Below, in pieces: positions 16,703-25,351 of a DNA stretch of 64,000 nt. Under the pieces are notes generated by a model. That model did not search any database. It saw only the letters and a program-made list of their open reading frames with translations, and had not been told where the DNA came from. Position numbers and translations under genes: made by a program. This DNA is from Rhizorhapis sp. SPR117 (GTDB lineage Bacteria > Pseudomonadota > Alphaproteobacteria > Sphingomonadales > Sphingomonadaceae), in NCBI RefSeq assembly GCF_021742065.1, contig NZ_JAKKIE010000007.1:33521-97520 (forward strand), read 5' to 3'. Position 1 is the first letter of the stretch. Every line of letters starts with the position of its first letter.

Positions 16703-18157
16703 CTACATCAGGCCCTGTGCGTTCAGGCCACGTGAGAAGTTCAGCGCGGATGACATGCCCGGCGTCATCGAGTTTTGAAGTGTGGACTCGAGCATGATGC
16801 TGCGGTCGATGATCTGCATCGTCACCTGCAGCTTGTTAGAGAGCTTTACATCGCGCTGCGCAAATTTCTGCCGTGTGGCCGCGATCTGCTGCTTCCACTG
16901 AGTCGCGGTCGCCTGGTCGAATGTCTGATAATGCGTCTGCGCCTGCTCGACCCGATCGAGCATATTGTCGAGCATCGCCGCCAGCAGGTCGACCGCAACG
17001 ATTTCGGACAGGGTCTCGATCTCGCCATCGGTGAGGGCGTAATGCGCATAAGCCTGAACGGAGAGAATCTTGTAGAGCGGAACCGTGGCGAGGTTCAGGA
17101 GCTGCTTCTCCGACGCATCGAGGGCGGTGTCCGTGCGAATCTTGCTGCTCATCGAGCGGATCATTCCCGCGATCCGCGGCCGCAACGCCGACGATGCCGG
17201 CACCGTCAGGGTCTGCTCACCGACATCGTAGCAGTCGGTGTCGTTGCACTTGAGCATCTTCACGGCCGGCGCATCAGCTGTGCCGTCAAGCAAGGCCGTT
17301 ACCACCGCCTCCTCCGCCGGTCCGAACATGACGACTTTCCCGCCCACGCTCGGATCGGTCGACGGCGTCGTCACGACGGTCCCGACCAGCGTCATGATAT
17401 ATTCGGAGAACGATTGGTCGAATGCTCCGAATTTGGCCGACTTCTTCAGGGCTTCCCAGGTATAATTGTGCGGCTCCCCGACGAGCTGGTCCTTCATATT
17501 GGCGTCGGTATTGCCCGCGATCGTGCTGTCGCGCCGGTTCCCGTTGTTGCAACCTTGCCGGGACGCAGCCCAGTCCGAAAACACACCTTGGCTGTTGCCG
17601 ACGGCCTCGCAAATCGTGGAGCGTGTGGTCTCCATCTGTGGCCAGATCCCGCCTACGAGCGCCTGCGCGGTCTCGCAACTCGAGATATTCATCTGGTTGA
17701 GAAGCTGTGCCTTCTGGCTGAACTCGTCCATCACCTTGCCGATCTCCGGCGAAACGGAATCGATCGCGAGCTTGAACGCGAAACCCAGAGCGTTATTCGC
17801 GGTCGCCTTCAGCATGGCCACGATCTCCGAGGCATTGATGAAGGAGAAGCTGCCAGCGAAAAGGTCGATGCCGCCGCAGCCCGCTCGCGCGCTCGGGAGC
17901 TGAAGGTTGAACGGCGAAACGCTCTTCTGTGGAAAGCGCGTCCAGACATTGCCCAGCGAGTAATAGCCGGCCGACTGGCCCTGGAACGCCGTCGGCCCGG
18001 TGACATTCGCGGCACCGCCAGCGTCGTTGAAGAAGCCGTTCATCTGCGAGGCGACATCGGCGCGCGCGACGCCGACCAATGCGAAATGCGAAGCGGCGAC
18101 CAGCGCGAGACCGGTGCTCAGCCTACGGCGCAGCGCGCCCTTTTGCCCGCGCGCCAT
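16703..18157 (-). CDS. traH: F-type conjugation protein TraH
   Basis: 484 aa with an N-terminal signal peptide (basic start, hydrophobic core, cleavage near VARA-D, residue 34). TraH is a periplasmic/outer-membrane-associated pilus assembly protein. Family landmarks are a Gly-Cys-Gly-Gly-Ile-Asp segment (residues about 92-97), IWPQMETTR near 170 and a set of paired cysteines for disulfides, which fits the two thiol-disulfide proteins encoded in the operon. Coiled-coil helices occupy the C-terminal quarter. Its ATG shares a base with the traF stop (TGATG), showing tight coupling. Confidence 0.92.
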   Translation of the reverse strand: MARGQKGALRRRLSTGLALVAASHFALVGVARADVASQMNGFFNDAGGAANVTGPTAFQGQSAGYYSLGNVWTRFPQKSVSPFNLQLPSARAGCGGIDLFAGSFSFINASEIVAMLKATANNALGFAFKLAIDSVSPEIGKVMDEFSQKAQLLNQMNISSCETAQALVGGIWPQMETTRSTICEAVGNSQGVFSDWAASRQGCNNGNRRDSTIAGNTDANMKDQLVGEPHNYTWEALKKSAKFGAFDQSFSEYIMTLVGTVVTTPSTDPSVGGKVVMFGPAEEAVVTALLDGTADAPAVKMLKCNDTDCYDVGEQTLTVPASSALRPRIAGMIRSMSSKIRTDTALDASEKQLLNLATVPLYKILSVQAYAHYALTDGEIETLSEIVAVDLLAAMLDNMLDRVEQAQTHYQTFDQATATQWKQQIAATRQKFAQRDVKLSNKLQVTMQIIDRSIMLESTLQNSMTPGMSSALNFSRGLNAQGLM

Positions 18158-18990
18158 CAGTAATCGCTCCCCACCTTGGTGTTGGTCAGCATGAAGATGC
18201 GATCCATGATCTCATCAGCGCTCAGCACGCCGTAGCCGACCGGGATCGTCCGCCTGGTCTGGGTGTCGAAGAGGACCAGCGCTGGCGTCTCGTTGCCTGG
18301 AATCCCCATCCGTGCGCGCTGGCCGGAATCGACGACGTAGTTCGGGAACTCGCGGTTCGGCCCGCCATCCATCGAGACGGCCATCACCGTCATGCGGTGG
18401 CTGTCGGTGACCGATCGCAGGATCGGCGCGAAAACCTCGCAGGCACCGCAGCTCTGAGCGTAGAAATAGAAGAGACCGTAGCGCTGGCCGAGGTTCGTGA
18501 GGACCGCATCCCGGTCCGCCTGGCGGTTGTCCAGCCAGAGCCGTTTGCCCACTGTCGAGACGGGCCGCTGCAGCGTGTAGTCGAGGTCCGGGTTCTGCCA
18601 GAGCGCGCGCTGCCAGGTGTCGGAGAAGGTCGACGCGCGATCGAGCTGCTCGCGCTGGAAGCGCACATAGTTGATCACGTTGGTTTCGGTCGGATCCAGG
18701 ATGGCTTTCGCCTTCAGCTCATCCAGTTGCTTGGCGATGGTCGCGATGCGATCGACCGCGCTCTCCTCCCGGACCTGCGCCGTCGACCCGGTCTCCTCCG
18801 CTGGCTTGGGCTTCGCGCAATAGAACCATTGGCCGAGCCGCCGTTCGCGACAATAGAAGTCGTCGGAGCGATCCTGTTCAATTGCATCGCCCTGTGGCGG
18901 CGGTGCTTCCTGCGCGAGGACCTGCGGCCCCCAGATCGCGGCTGACAGCGCGGCGGTCAGGATGAACGTCTTACCGAAGATCGACATGGC
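18157..18990 (-). CDS. traF: F-type conjugation protein TraF (thioredoxin-like)
   Basis: 277 aa from ATG 18990; MSIFGKTFILTAALSAAIWG forms a signal peptide. The mature protein has the TraF/TrbB thioredoxin-like fold: FYFYAQSCGACEVFAP places a CxxC near residue 178, followed by a G-I-P-G-N-E-T-P-A-L-V-L-F cis-Pro region. F TraF itself lacks the active CxxC, but many chromosomal and plasmid homologues keep it as here, so it may be an active oxidoreductase folding TraH, TraN and TraU. It is co-transcribed with traN upstream and traH downstream. Confidence 0.9.
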   Translation of the reverse strand, partial: AMSIFGKTFILTAALSAAIWGPQVLAQEAPPPQGDAIEQDRSDDFYCRERRLGQWFYCAKPKPAEETGSTAQVREESAVDRIATIAKQLDELKAKAILDPTETNVINYVRFQREQLDRASTFSDTWQRALWQNPDLDYTLQRPVSTVGKRLWLDNRQADRDAVLTNLGQRYGLFYFYAQSCGACEVFAPILRSVTDSHRMTVMAVSMDGGPNREFPNYVVDSGQRARMGIPGNETPALVLFDTQTRRTIPVGYGVLSADEIMDRIFMLTNTKVGSDY

Positions 18991-19210
18991 TCGCTTTCCT
19001 TTCGTCATCGCTGGAGCTGGCGCGGAGGGATGTGAGGAGGATCTGGTCTGCAGGCCGATCCCACCCCGAGACGTGGACGCAGCAGTCCGCCACCGTCGTG
19101 CGGTGCTGGCCAGCGCACGGTGTCGGCACCGGCGTGGGAGGCGTACTGCTGGAGGGCTGCAGGACGAACGCTGACACGATGACCGGAAGCTCGAGAAGCG
19201 ACAGTGTCAT
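18971..19210 (-). CDS. Small unknown ORF between traN and traF
   Basis: A 79-aa frame with a good ribosome site (GGGAG seven bases before ATG 19210), filling the otherwise empty traN-traF gap and overlapping traF by 20 bases. It begins with a short hydrophobic stretch (TLSLLELPVIVSAFVL), which could be a signal or anchor, then becomes polar with two adjacent cysteines (ADCC). I do not recognise a family. The placement and ribosome site argue for translation; the composition is not strongly coding. It may simply couple traN to traF translation. Confidence 0.45.
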   Translation of the reverse strand: MTLSLLELPVIVSAFVLQPSSSTPPTPVPTPCAGQHRTTVADCCVHVSGWDRPADQILLTSLRASSSDDERKASHVDLR

Positions 19211-19275
19211 GAACTTTCTCCCTGATGTTGAGCCGCACGGCGGCCTCTCTCAGCGCGGGCTTCATCGGGACCACG

Positions 19276-21111
19276 TCATTTGCCGTGGAGATCGTAGTAG
19301 GACTGAATTTTTGCTTGGATGTCCGACATTGTCTGCACCTCGTCGGGCAGCTTCGCGGCATCCATGAAGTCCGCATAGACGTCCGTGAAATCCATCACCG
19401 ACAGATCGAGCCGGGCGAATTCGTCGACCGTGAATCCCTGGCACTGTTCCTTTTTCGCGCTACCCCAAGGCTTGCCGAGCTGGGGGCGGCCCTGCTCCTG
19501 CAGGATGCGCGAGAGCTTGCTTTCGAAACAGCAATAGGCAGTGCGCTTGGTCGAGCAGATGCCGAGAAAACTCGATGAGCAGTACGTGCCGAGATTGTGG
19601 CAAAGGCCCATCCGATCCTTGATGTCGAGTTTCATCTCGTCCTGACTGCACGCGAACAGGACGAGAAATGGGGTGGCGAACGCGGCGATCGCCGCCGGCC
19701 CGCCAGCCAGCGCCGCGGCGCCTGCCGCCACGGGGACGGCACCCGACACTTTGCCGGCGCAGCAATTGATCAGGCCGAAAACCGGCTTGTGGCAGGTTTC
19801 GCGAGTACCCGTAAACACGCGGAAGTTATTCTCGTCGAATTCCTTGCCCGCTTGATCAAGCGCATGCAGGCCGACAAGCGCATCGCGAAATTCGGTGGAG
19901 GCTTCGCGAACGATCGGCTCGCAGTCGCCATTGACGCAGTAGACGTCGTCTCCGCAGATATATTGCTTGCCGGTCGGCACTTTGCTTGCCGGTGTCGGGC
20001 AGCGATAGACCTTCTCCGTGACTTTGCACGGCCCGTCCTGGGGATCGTCCAGACAATCGTCCCGGACATAGGTGCAGGCCGAGTTCGCCTCCAAATCGCC
20101 GCAGTCGTTTCCTGCCGTCATGACTTTGCACGAGAAATCCCGCTTCCATGCCCAACAAGGCTGCGTCACAGGCACACCCTCGATGATCCGGGTCTCCAAC
20201 CCTTCCGTGCAAACCTCGCCAGCCGGATCGGCGGAGCACATGGTGTCGCCTGCAAGCCCTGTGCAGCCGTCAACGCGCTTGACGGTGACCTTCGCCTCGG
20301 TCGTCTTGGCATGCCATCCTTGGCCGGTGATCGGGCTCGGAAGCAGCGATAGATCTGTCAGGTTCTCCGAGCAGACATATTCGGTCGCATAATAATCGTC
20401 GCAGAACTTGTTGGTGGAAACGCCGTAGATGACATGGGCGGCGCACGCCTGCATTGCTATGCCTGTGGGCTTGCAGGTGCCCGCGGCGAGATGCGGGGCC
20501 ATTGCATCGTAGCGCGCAAACGGTGTGCCATAGGCACCATTCGGAACGACGAAGAACTTGTAAGCGTCGGTCGTGGTCGTCTCGGGAACCATGGTAATCG
20601 CACAGGATCGCGGCTGATCCTCGATCTTGGTGCCCTGGTTGCAGGTCGCCTCATAATATCCCGTGCCGCTTGTCGGCGGAGGCAAGGGAGTGCAGGCGCC
20701 CGAGCCGCTCGAGATCGCCACGTCGTCGAGATAAGTCGTCGGGTCATTCTCCACGGTTGTCGCACGATTAGTGGTCGCCAGAATGTCTGCGTTGCTGAAG
20801 GTCGGCCGGATATGATCGGCATCGGTCGAAAGGCGATAGCTTTCGTTTCCCGATTTCATGGCCTGAGCGTCGGAGACAAGCCGATCGGGATCGTCAAAAT
20901 AGGTGCTCTGAGGCTGGTCCGTTCCCGAATAGCCCGGAACCGCTTTCGCCTGCGCATCGGTCGACGGCACGATCGAGGAATCGTTCCTCTTCTCCAGAGC
21001 CATCGCTTTGCCTTCTTCGCGAGCCTGTTCTACCGTCATGGTTTGCGCACTCACCGGCTCGGCGACCAGGAGCAGTACGCAAAGCGTGCTCACAAGGCGC
21101 CGCGCAATCAC
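19276..21111 (-). CDS. traN: F-type conjugation protein TraN (outer-membrane adhesin)
   Basis: 611 aa starting with a signal peptide (cleavage near VSA-Q, residue 22). The mature protein is cysteine-rich, with over 30 Cys clustered from about 135 to 430 and around 540-560, as expected for TraN, the outer-membrane protein that stabilises mating pairs by binding recipient surface proteins. The segment with repeated C-x(4-10)-C pairs is the TraN superfamily hallmark. It overlaps trbC by four bases (ATGA type). The variable central loop that sets recipient preference lies around 140-260 but cannot be assigned to a receptor from sequence. Confidence 0.9.
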   Translation of the reverse strand: MIARRLVSTLCVLLLVAEPVSAQTMTVEQAREEGKAMALEKRNDSSIVPSTDAQAKAVPGYSGTDQPQSTYFDDPDRLVSDAQAMKSGNESYRLSTDADHIRPTFSNADILATTNRATTVENDPTTYLDDVAISSGSGACTPLPPPTSGTGYYEATCNQGTKIEDQPRSCAITMVPETTTTDAYKFFVVPNGAYGTPFARYDAMAPHLAAGTCKPTGIAMQACAAHVIYGVSTNKFCDDYYATEYVCSENLTDLSLLPSPITGQGWHAKTTEAKVTVKRVDGCTGLAGDTMCSADPAGEVCTEGLETRIIEGVPVTQPCWAWKRDFSCKVMTAGNDCGDLEANSACTYVRDDCLDDPQDGPCKVTEKVYRCPTPASKVPTGKQYICGDDVYCVNGDCEPIVREASTEFRDALVGLHALDQAGKEFDENNFRVFTGTRETCHKPVFGLINCCAGKVSGAVPVAAGAAALAGGPAAIAAFATPFLVLFACSQDEMKLDIKDRMGLCHNLGTYCSSSFLGICSTKRTAYCCFESKLSRILQEQGRPQLGKPWGSAKKEQCQGFTVDEFARLDLSVMDFTDVYADFMDAAKLPDEVQTMSDIQAKIQSYYDLHGK

Positions 21112-21851
21112 GGGTTGGTCCGCTTCATGTTCGACAGCGCCACCGCAGCCACTCGTGCGCCGGGGCCGTTGCCCTCGGCGAAGGTACTGAGGGCATATTC
21201 GACCGTCACATTGCCGATCATGCGATCATATGGCGGAACCTTCGTCGTGCAGGAAAACCCCGCACAGAGATCGAAGTCCGAGGAAACGCTCACATAGGTT
21301 GGGACGGCCTGGACCCGGAAGGCGCGGAAGAGCCGCGGATCGATGCCAATGCTTGCGAACTGCCCTTTATTGACCACCCTGCTCAGTCGCGCCACGAACT
21401 CCTTGGCAGAATTGTTCGGGAAGCCGCGAAAGACGACCACGCCACCAGCAGCGGCAGTGTCGCGGATGAGTTGCTTCAAAGCTTCGTCTGGCATCGACAG
21501 GCTGGCGAACGCGATGAACTGCGGTGCCTCCCCGCCATTGGTTTGCGTATTGCTAGCCGCCCCTTGCACGATTTCATCAAAATCGACCGGACCCGCTGGA
21601 CCTTTCGGAAGACGTTGTGCGGCGACGCGGCGCATATTCTCGGTTCCCCCGTCGCGCGTCGTCGCGGCCTCTTCCCGGAACCGATCCCCTCGATCCTTTA
21701 TCTGATCGACGAAGGCCTGCGCCTCGGCTGCGAGGTCAGCCGAGCGTTTCTTTACCGCTTGGACATCAACTCCATCGATGTTTTGGGCAAGCAGCGCTGG
21801 GACTCCTGCCATTCCAAGAAGGGCCAAGATACCCAAGGGAAGAAGGCGCAT
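21108..21851 (-). CDS. trbC: F-type pilus assembly protein TrbC
   Basis: 247 aa from ATG 21851, preceded by AGGAG; the much longer frame upstream is antisense noise over traU. MRLLPLGILALLGMAGVPALLA is a signal peptide. Residues about 125-215 hold the TrbC_Ftype domain: F-I-A-F-A-S-L-S-M-P, then D-T-A-A-A-G-G-V-V-V-F-R-G-F and P-R-L-F-R-A-F-R-V-Q-A-V-P-T-Y, a thioredoxin-like fold without catalytic cysteines. It is periplasmic and interacts with TraW in pilus assembly. It lies between traU and traN, as in F. Confidence 0.9.
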   Translation of the reverse strand: MRLLPLGILALLGMAGVPALLAQNIDGVDVQAVKKRSADLAAEAQAFVDQIKDRGDRFREEAATTRDGGTENMRRVAAQRLPKGPAGPVDFDEIVQGAASNTQTNGGEAPQFIAFASLSMPDEALKQLIRDTAAAGGVVVFRGFPNNSAKEFVARLSRVVNKGQFASIGIDPRLFRAFRVQAVPTYVSVSSDFDLCAGFSCTTKVPPYDRMIGNVTVEYALSTFAEGNGPGARVAAVALSNMKRTNP

Positions 21852-21861
21852 CTTGGATCTC

Positions 21862-22881
21862 CTAAAACACACAGCAGTTGCGCTTGCGCCACACGAGGTA
21901 GCCCATGTCCTCGCCGCCGGCGGGATAGGCGCGGCCAGCGTCGGGCGGCATCGTGGATGCGCCGAGCGCCGAGCAGGCGAAGCGGCCACTGACCGTGGGG
22001 ATCGGGTTGACCATCTGGAAGCGATATTGTTGCTTCCGCATGATCGGCATGAGGTACTTCCCGCAGAGCCCCTTCGAACCCATCGTGCCCCAGGCCAGCG
22101 CTTCGCGGTGCATCTTGTAGGCAAACCGTGAAACCGCGAGCCGGGATGACTGCACATGCCCGATCGAGGATGGGATATTGCCATTCAGCGGGTACATCGA
22201 TCCCTGGCAGCCTGCACACCAGAAGAGGGGGTCGAGAGGAAGGTTGACGGTGCCGGCGATGCAGTCGCCCGCACAGGCTGCTTGCGCGATCGGATTGGCG
22301 AAAACGATCGCCTCAGGGTTGATCAGCGCGGCAAGCGAGTCGTCCTGCCAGAGCGGATCGATTTCGGTGATGTATGCGATGTCGAACGAGGCTTGCTCGA
22401 AGCAGACGAAGTCGGTCAGGATCTCCATCCAGTAAAGCAGCGGATAGACGTACCAATGGACATGCCACTTGGCCGTGCTTTGGGATCGGCCGCCTACCAT
22501 CGACGGACCCGCCAGATATCCCTGGCCGATGTCGAACCCGGGAGCGATTCGGATGCCTCCAAGGTTCGGAAAGCACCACGGCTTCATCGTAACATCTGCG
22601 AGCCGGGCGGGCTCCCAAAAGCCAACCGAAATGCCGATGCGTGGAAGCGGGTCAGCGCAGGCGCAAATCGGCGAGGCCGGATTGCCCGGATCTGGTCGAC
22701 TGCTCGGCCAGATCTTCAGTGCGCCGACGGAAAGCGGGAAAAGGCATGACCAGCAGACATCCGTGATAGGGTTGACAAACTTGCCATTGCAGGTCGGCGC
22801 GGCCTCGGCTCGAGGCGCGAAAGCCCCGATGGCCAAAACGAGCGCAAGTGCGGTCACGATAGAGCGGAGCCAGCGCATCAA
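21862..22881 (-). CDS. traU: F-type conjugation protein TraU
   Basis: 339 aa with a signal peptide ending at AEA-A (about residue 28). TraU is a periplasmic protein needed for DNA transfer more than for pilus growth. Landmarks: C-N-G-K-F-V-N-P-I-T-D-V-C-W-x-C-L-F-P at the mature start, W-H-V-H-W-Y-V-Y-P near 140 and A-W-G-T-M-G near 275. Ten or more conserved cysteines suggest dependence on the DsbC-like protein of this operon. Coupled by overlap to the small membrane-protein gene upstream (22878-22881). Confidence 0.93.
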   Translation of the reverse strand: MMRWLRSIVTALALVLAIGAFAPRAEAAPTCNGKFVNPITDVCWSCLFPLSVGALKIWPSSRPDPGNPASPICACADPLPRIGISVGFWEPARLADVTMKPWCFPNLGGIRIAPGFDIGQGYLAGPSMVGGRSQSTAKWHVHWYVYPLLYWMEILTDFVCFEQASFDIAYITEIDPLWQDDSLAALINPEAIVFANPIAQAACAGDCIAGTVNLPLDPLFWCAGCQGSMYPLNGNIPSSIGHVQSSRLAVSRFAYKMHREALAWGTMGSKGLCGKYLMPIMRKQQYRFQMVNPIPTVSGRFACSALGASTMPPDAGRAYPAGGEDMGYLVWRKRNCCVF

Positions 22882-23147
22882 TCCTTATTCCCCAAGGTGT
22901 CGAGGTAGGCGCTGTCCGCGCTATGCTTCCTGATGAAGTAGAACGCGGTCCAAAGGACGCAGACAGACAGGAGGATCGCCATCCCGCCTGATGCGCCGCG
23001 GCCGACCGCGCGGTGAATCGGGCCGAAAAATGCGGCACCGGCCGCGGTCGAGAAACAGAGGCTCTGCCAGACGAGGCGCATCCGTTTGAGCGCTGCGGTT
23101 TCGGGCGCGGCCATAGGTGTGCGCAGAAGGTCGAGCCATAAGGGCAT
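22878..23147 (-). CDS. Small inner-membrane protein of the tra operon, unknown
   Basis: 89 aa with overlaps at both ends (traW stop and traU start, four bases and one base), so it is certainly translated with the operon. Two hydrophobic helices are seen (about 26-47, WQSLCFSTAAGAAFFGPI, and 53-71, GGMAILLSVCVLWTAFYFI), with a polar tail. It sits where some F-type systems place extra Trb proteins, but I see no match to TrbE, TrbA or TraP. Either it is a lineage-specific transfer component or an assembly helper for TraW/TraU. Confidence 0.75.
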   Translation of the reverse strand: MPLWLDLLRTPMAAPETAALKRMRLVWQSLCFSTAAGAAFFGPIHRAVGRGASGGMAILLSVCVLWTAFYFIRKHSADSAYLDTLGNKD

Positions 23148-23803
23148 CAGCCTGGCCTCCCTTTACGCAACACGTGCTCAGAAACGCGCATGACGCGGCC
23201 GGTCTGGTGAACGACGGCGGGTGTATGCTCGATCCCAAATCGCGAGCTGAGCTTGCCCTCCTGATCGAAGTAGAAGCGCCGTTTTCGGCTTGTCATCGCT
23301 TCAATCGGCGATCCGCTCACGAAAATGATCTTGGCGTTGAGGTCAGTGTACCGGGCCGTCGCCCAAGCAATCTGAGCGACGTCATCCCCGTCGATGAAGA
23401 CGAGGTCCTGTCGGACCGCAACGAAATCGAGTGGATTGATCCGCTGTCCGGCCGCCGCGATGAGGTTGCCCTTCTGGTCGCGAACATCATGTTCGACCTG
23501 GACGGTGGGATCGAAATCCCATTCCCGCGACTCGCGCGCTGGTGTGATCCCGCCGACAGGCGTCGGCCGCCGCACCTTGGCTTCGGCACGCTTGACGAAC
23601 ATCTCGTTGGTTCGCGCGAGCTCGCCGCTCGCTTCCGCGCGCTTCAGCCTGGTCTCGATCGTCGCCAGCAGGTCCGGCTCGATCACAGGAAAGGCCTGGC
23701 CGGTCTGGCCATAGTCACGCGCCTCGGTGCGGACCGGAATGCCGAAAGCGACCCCCGTGACAAGGATGGCGGCCGCCGCCACACCAGCAAGAATCTTCTT
23801 CAT
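23147..23803 (-). CDS. traW: F-type conjugation protein TraW
   Basis: 218 aa from ATG 23803; MKKILAGVAAAAILVTGVAFG is a signal peptide. The mature protein starts ARDYGQTGQAFPVIEPDLL, the usual TraW opening (G-x-x-F-P-I-x-E-x-D-L-L). Further landmarks are R-E-W-D-F-D-P (near 98), L-V-F-I-D-G-D-D (near 140) and the FDQEGKLSSRFGI segment close to the end. TraW is periplasmic and partners TrbC in F pilus assembly. The start overlaps the S26 peptidase gene by four bases. Confidence 0.92.
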   Translation of the reverse strand: MKKILAGVAAAAILVTGVAFGIPVRTEARDYGQTGQAFPVIEPDLLATIETRLKRAEASGELARTNEMFVKRAEAKVRRPTPVGGITPARESREWDFDPTVQVEHDVRDQKGNLIAAAGQRINPLDFVAVRQDLVFIDGDDVAQIAWATARYTDLNAKIIFVSGSPIEAMTSRKRRFYFDQEGKLSSRFGIEHTPAVVHQTGRVMRVSEHVLRKGRPG

Positions 23804-24336
23804 AGGATAGCCTTCCCAATGCCAATGATCTGGCGCGCGCAGACGAAGCCAATGTCGGCGTACCGGCTGTCGAAGCCATCGGGGTGGGGCGAGCCGACAT
23901 AATAGCAACCCGTAGGGATAGCGCCGACGGCGCCTACCGTGAGCGGCTCGCCATCCCTGGTCCGCGGCTTCATGCGACCGACGGGTTTGCCGTTGATCGT
24001 CACGACCGAACCGTTGTGTGCGACGACGTCGCCCGGCATGCCATAGACGACTTTACCGAACATCTGCGGCTTGGCACCGAAATGCCGGCGCACGAGATTG
24101 GTGTGGGGCGGATCGAAGAAGACGAACTGTCCCCGCGCCGGGACCTGCTTGCGGTGGATGAGAAACGCCCAGTTCGGTAGCGAGTCCGTTACATTTACGA
24201 GAAGGACGTGGTCGTCGCGCCATCCGCTGATCGCACCAAACACGACGGTGCCGATTACAGCTGCCGCCAGCGCCCCCCATAAACGCTTCCGCGGCCGCCA
24301 GCGCAGGGGCTCGATTTCATTGGCCGCCGTTGCCAT
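23800..24336 (-). CDS. traF: TraF-type S26 signal peptidase of conjugation system
   Basis: 178 aa from ATG 24336, with GGAGG correctly placed. One membrane helix (residues about 19-38) is followed by the S26 fold: V-T-D-S-L-P-N-W-A-F holds the nucleophilic Ser, and G-K-V-V-Y-G-M-P-G-D holds the Lys general base; G-S-P-H-P-D-G-F-D-S-R-Y is the late conserved box. TraF/LepB-like peptidases of transfer operons mature the pilin or other Tra proteins; here pilin processing is the likely job. Named by family; it is distinct from the thioredoxin-like TraF at 18157-18990. Confidence 0.88.
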   Translation of the reverse strand: MATAANEIEPLRWRPRKRLWGALAAAVIGTVVFGAISGWRDDHVLLVNVTDSLPNWAFLIHRKQVPARGQFVFFDPPHTNLVRRHFGAKPQMFGKVVYGMPGDVVAHNGSVVTINGKPVGRMKPRTRDGEPLTVGAVGAIPTGCYYVGSPHPDGFDSRYADIGFVCARQIIGIGKAIL

Positions 24337-24994
24337 CGGGACCTCCGAAGGTCGAGACCGATGGGCCGGACACTTGCGCGGGAACCCGCTGCGACGGTGC
24401 ATTGGGCGCCACCGGTGCCAGCGGCCCGATGCCCGCTACACCAGCCATCGGATCGACAGCGGTGCCCGGCGTCGCCAGTGGTGCTGGGCGCGATGCTGCC
24501 ACTGCGGACTGCGCTGCTGCCAGCTCCTGCATCCGCTGCAACTCTTCGACCGAAAGGCGTTTGGGCTCGGGCACGCCGGCAGCGAAGACGGCCTTCTTCA
24601 GGCTATCGGTGATATCCGGCACGTTCTTGGTGAGCACCGCTTCACCAACAAGGACAATTTGACCGCTTTGGCTACGACGCTGCAGCTCGGTGTCGAGCGA
24701 TGACATGAACGCCTGCATCTCGGCCCGCACGCGATCGGGCGGCGAACCCGAGTAGCGCTGGGCTTCGACATAGTCGCCCACCAGCGACGAAAGTCGCGCT
24801 GAGACGATATGGTCCTGTTTCGACTGGGTTAGTGCGCGGGTCACCCACATCCCCCAGACGATGGTCGCAACCAGCACCAGCCCGAGAAAGATCTGGCCAC
24901 GAGTGAACCCGCCGAACCCGATCTTGCGCTTCGCTTCACGAACGTCAGGCGCAGAGGGTGGAACGGGAAAGTCGAGTTGAGGTTGTTCAGCCAT
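24317..24994 (-). CDS. trbI: F-type conjugation protein TrbI
   Basis: 225 aa from ATG 24994 (ribosome site GGGAG). A single membrane helix (about residues 30-48, QIFLGLVLVATIVWGMWV) is followed by a periplasmic region with T-R-A-L...V-S-A-R-L-S-S-L-V-G-D-Y and L-T-K-N-V-P-D-I-T, matching the TrbI_Ftype domain, which influences pilus retraction. The C-terminal 60 residues are Pro/Ala/Gly-rich and low complexity, longer than in F TrbI (128 aa). Its 3' end overlaps the S26 peptidase start by 20 bases. Confidence 0.85.
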   Translation of the reverse strand: MAEQPQLDFPVPPSAPDVREAKRKIGFGGFTRGQIFLGLVLVATIVWGMWVTRALTQSKQDHIVSARLSSLVGDYVEAQRYSGSPPDRVRAEMQAFMSSLDTELQRRSQSGQIVLVGEAVLTKNVPDITDSLKKAVFAAGVPEPKRLSVEELQRMQELAAAQSAVAASRPAPLATPGTAVDPMAGVAGIGPLAPVAPNAPSQRVPAQVSGPSVSTFGGPDGNGGQ

Positions 24995-25346
24995 GACGCG
25001 AGGCTCCCTCTTCATCGCGCGGAGGCAGGATGCGATCGGCGCGAAAGGCGATGACGGCGGTGGACAGGATCATGTGCGCAATCGCGAACATGTTAAGGAA
25101 AGCGCCGGTCCGAGCCGGATCGGCGGCGACGTAGCGCGTCGTGAAATTGTTCAGCTGGTGGATGAAGCCATCGAACGAGAAGCCGCCGATCGCGAGGAAG
25201 AAGAGGCAGAACAGCCCCCAGGTGATCAGCAACGTGGAAGCCAGGAACCCCAGACCATGCAGCAGGAAATAGAGCGTGCTCTGCCATTCGCGCCGGGTGA
25301 AGCCAACGATCCGTCGATGTGTTCCGCTGTCCGGGCGTGCTGCCAT
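24987..25346 (-). CDS. Small membrane protein between traC and trbI, unknown
   Basis: 119 aa from ATG 25346, which lies five bases after the traC stop; the gene overlaps trbI by eight bases. Two membrane helices are clear (about residues 25-55, LYFLLHGLGFLASTLLITWGLF plus LFFLAIGG, and 84-104, LNMFAIAHMILSTAVIAF). The segment between them (HQLNNFTTRYVAAD) is predicted periplasmic. I do not recognise a named Tra/Trb family; it occupies a conserved slot in the operon and is probably a structural or assembly component of the inner-membrane complex. Confidence 0.75.
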   Translation of the reverse strand: MAARPDSGTHRRIVGFTRREWQSTLYFLLHGLGFLASTLLITWGLFCLFFLAIGGFSFDGFIHQLNNFTTRYVAADPARTGAFLNMFAIAHMILSTAVIAFRADRILPPRDEEGASRHG

Positions 25347-25351
25347 CGTCG

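Noticed and set aside
16775..18163. 462-aa plus-strand frame opposite traH
   Set aside because: traH has family motifs and tight operon overlaps; the plus frame is His/Arg-rich without any motif.
21852..22184. Upstream extension of the trbC frame
   Set aside because: It overlaps traU in another frame and is Arg/Ser-rich; ATG 21851 has a proper ribosome site and begins the signal peptide.
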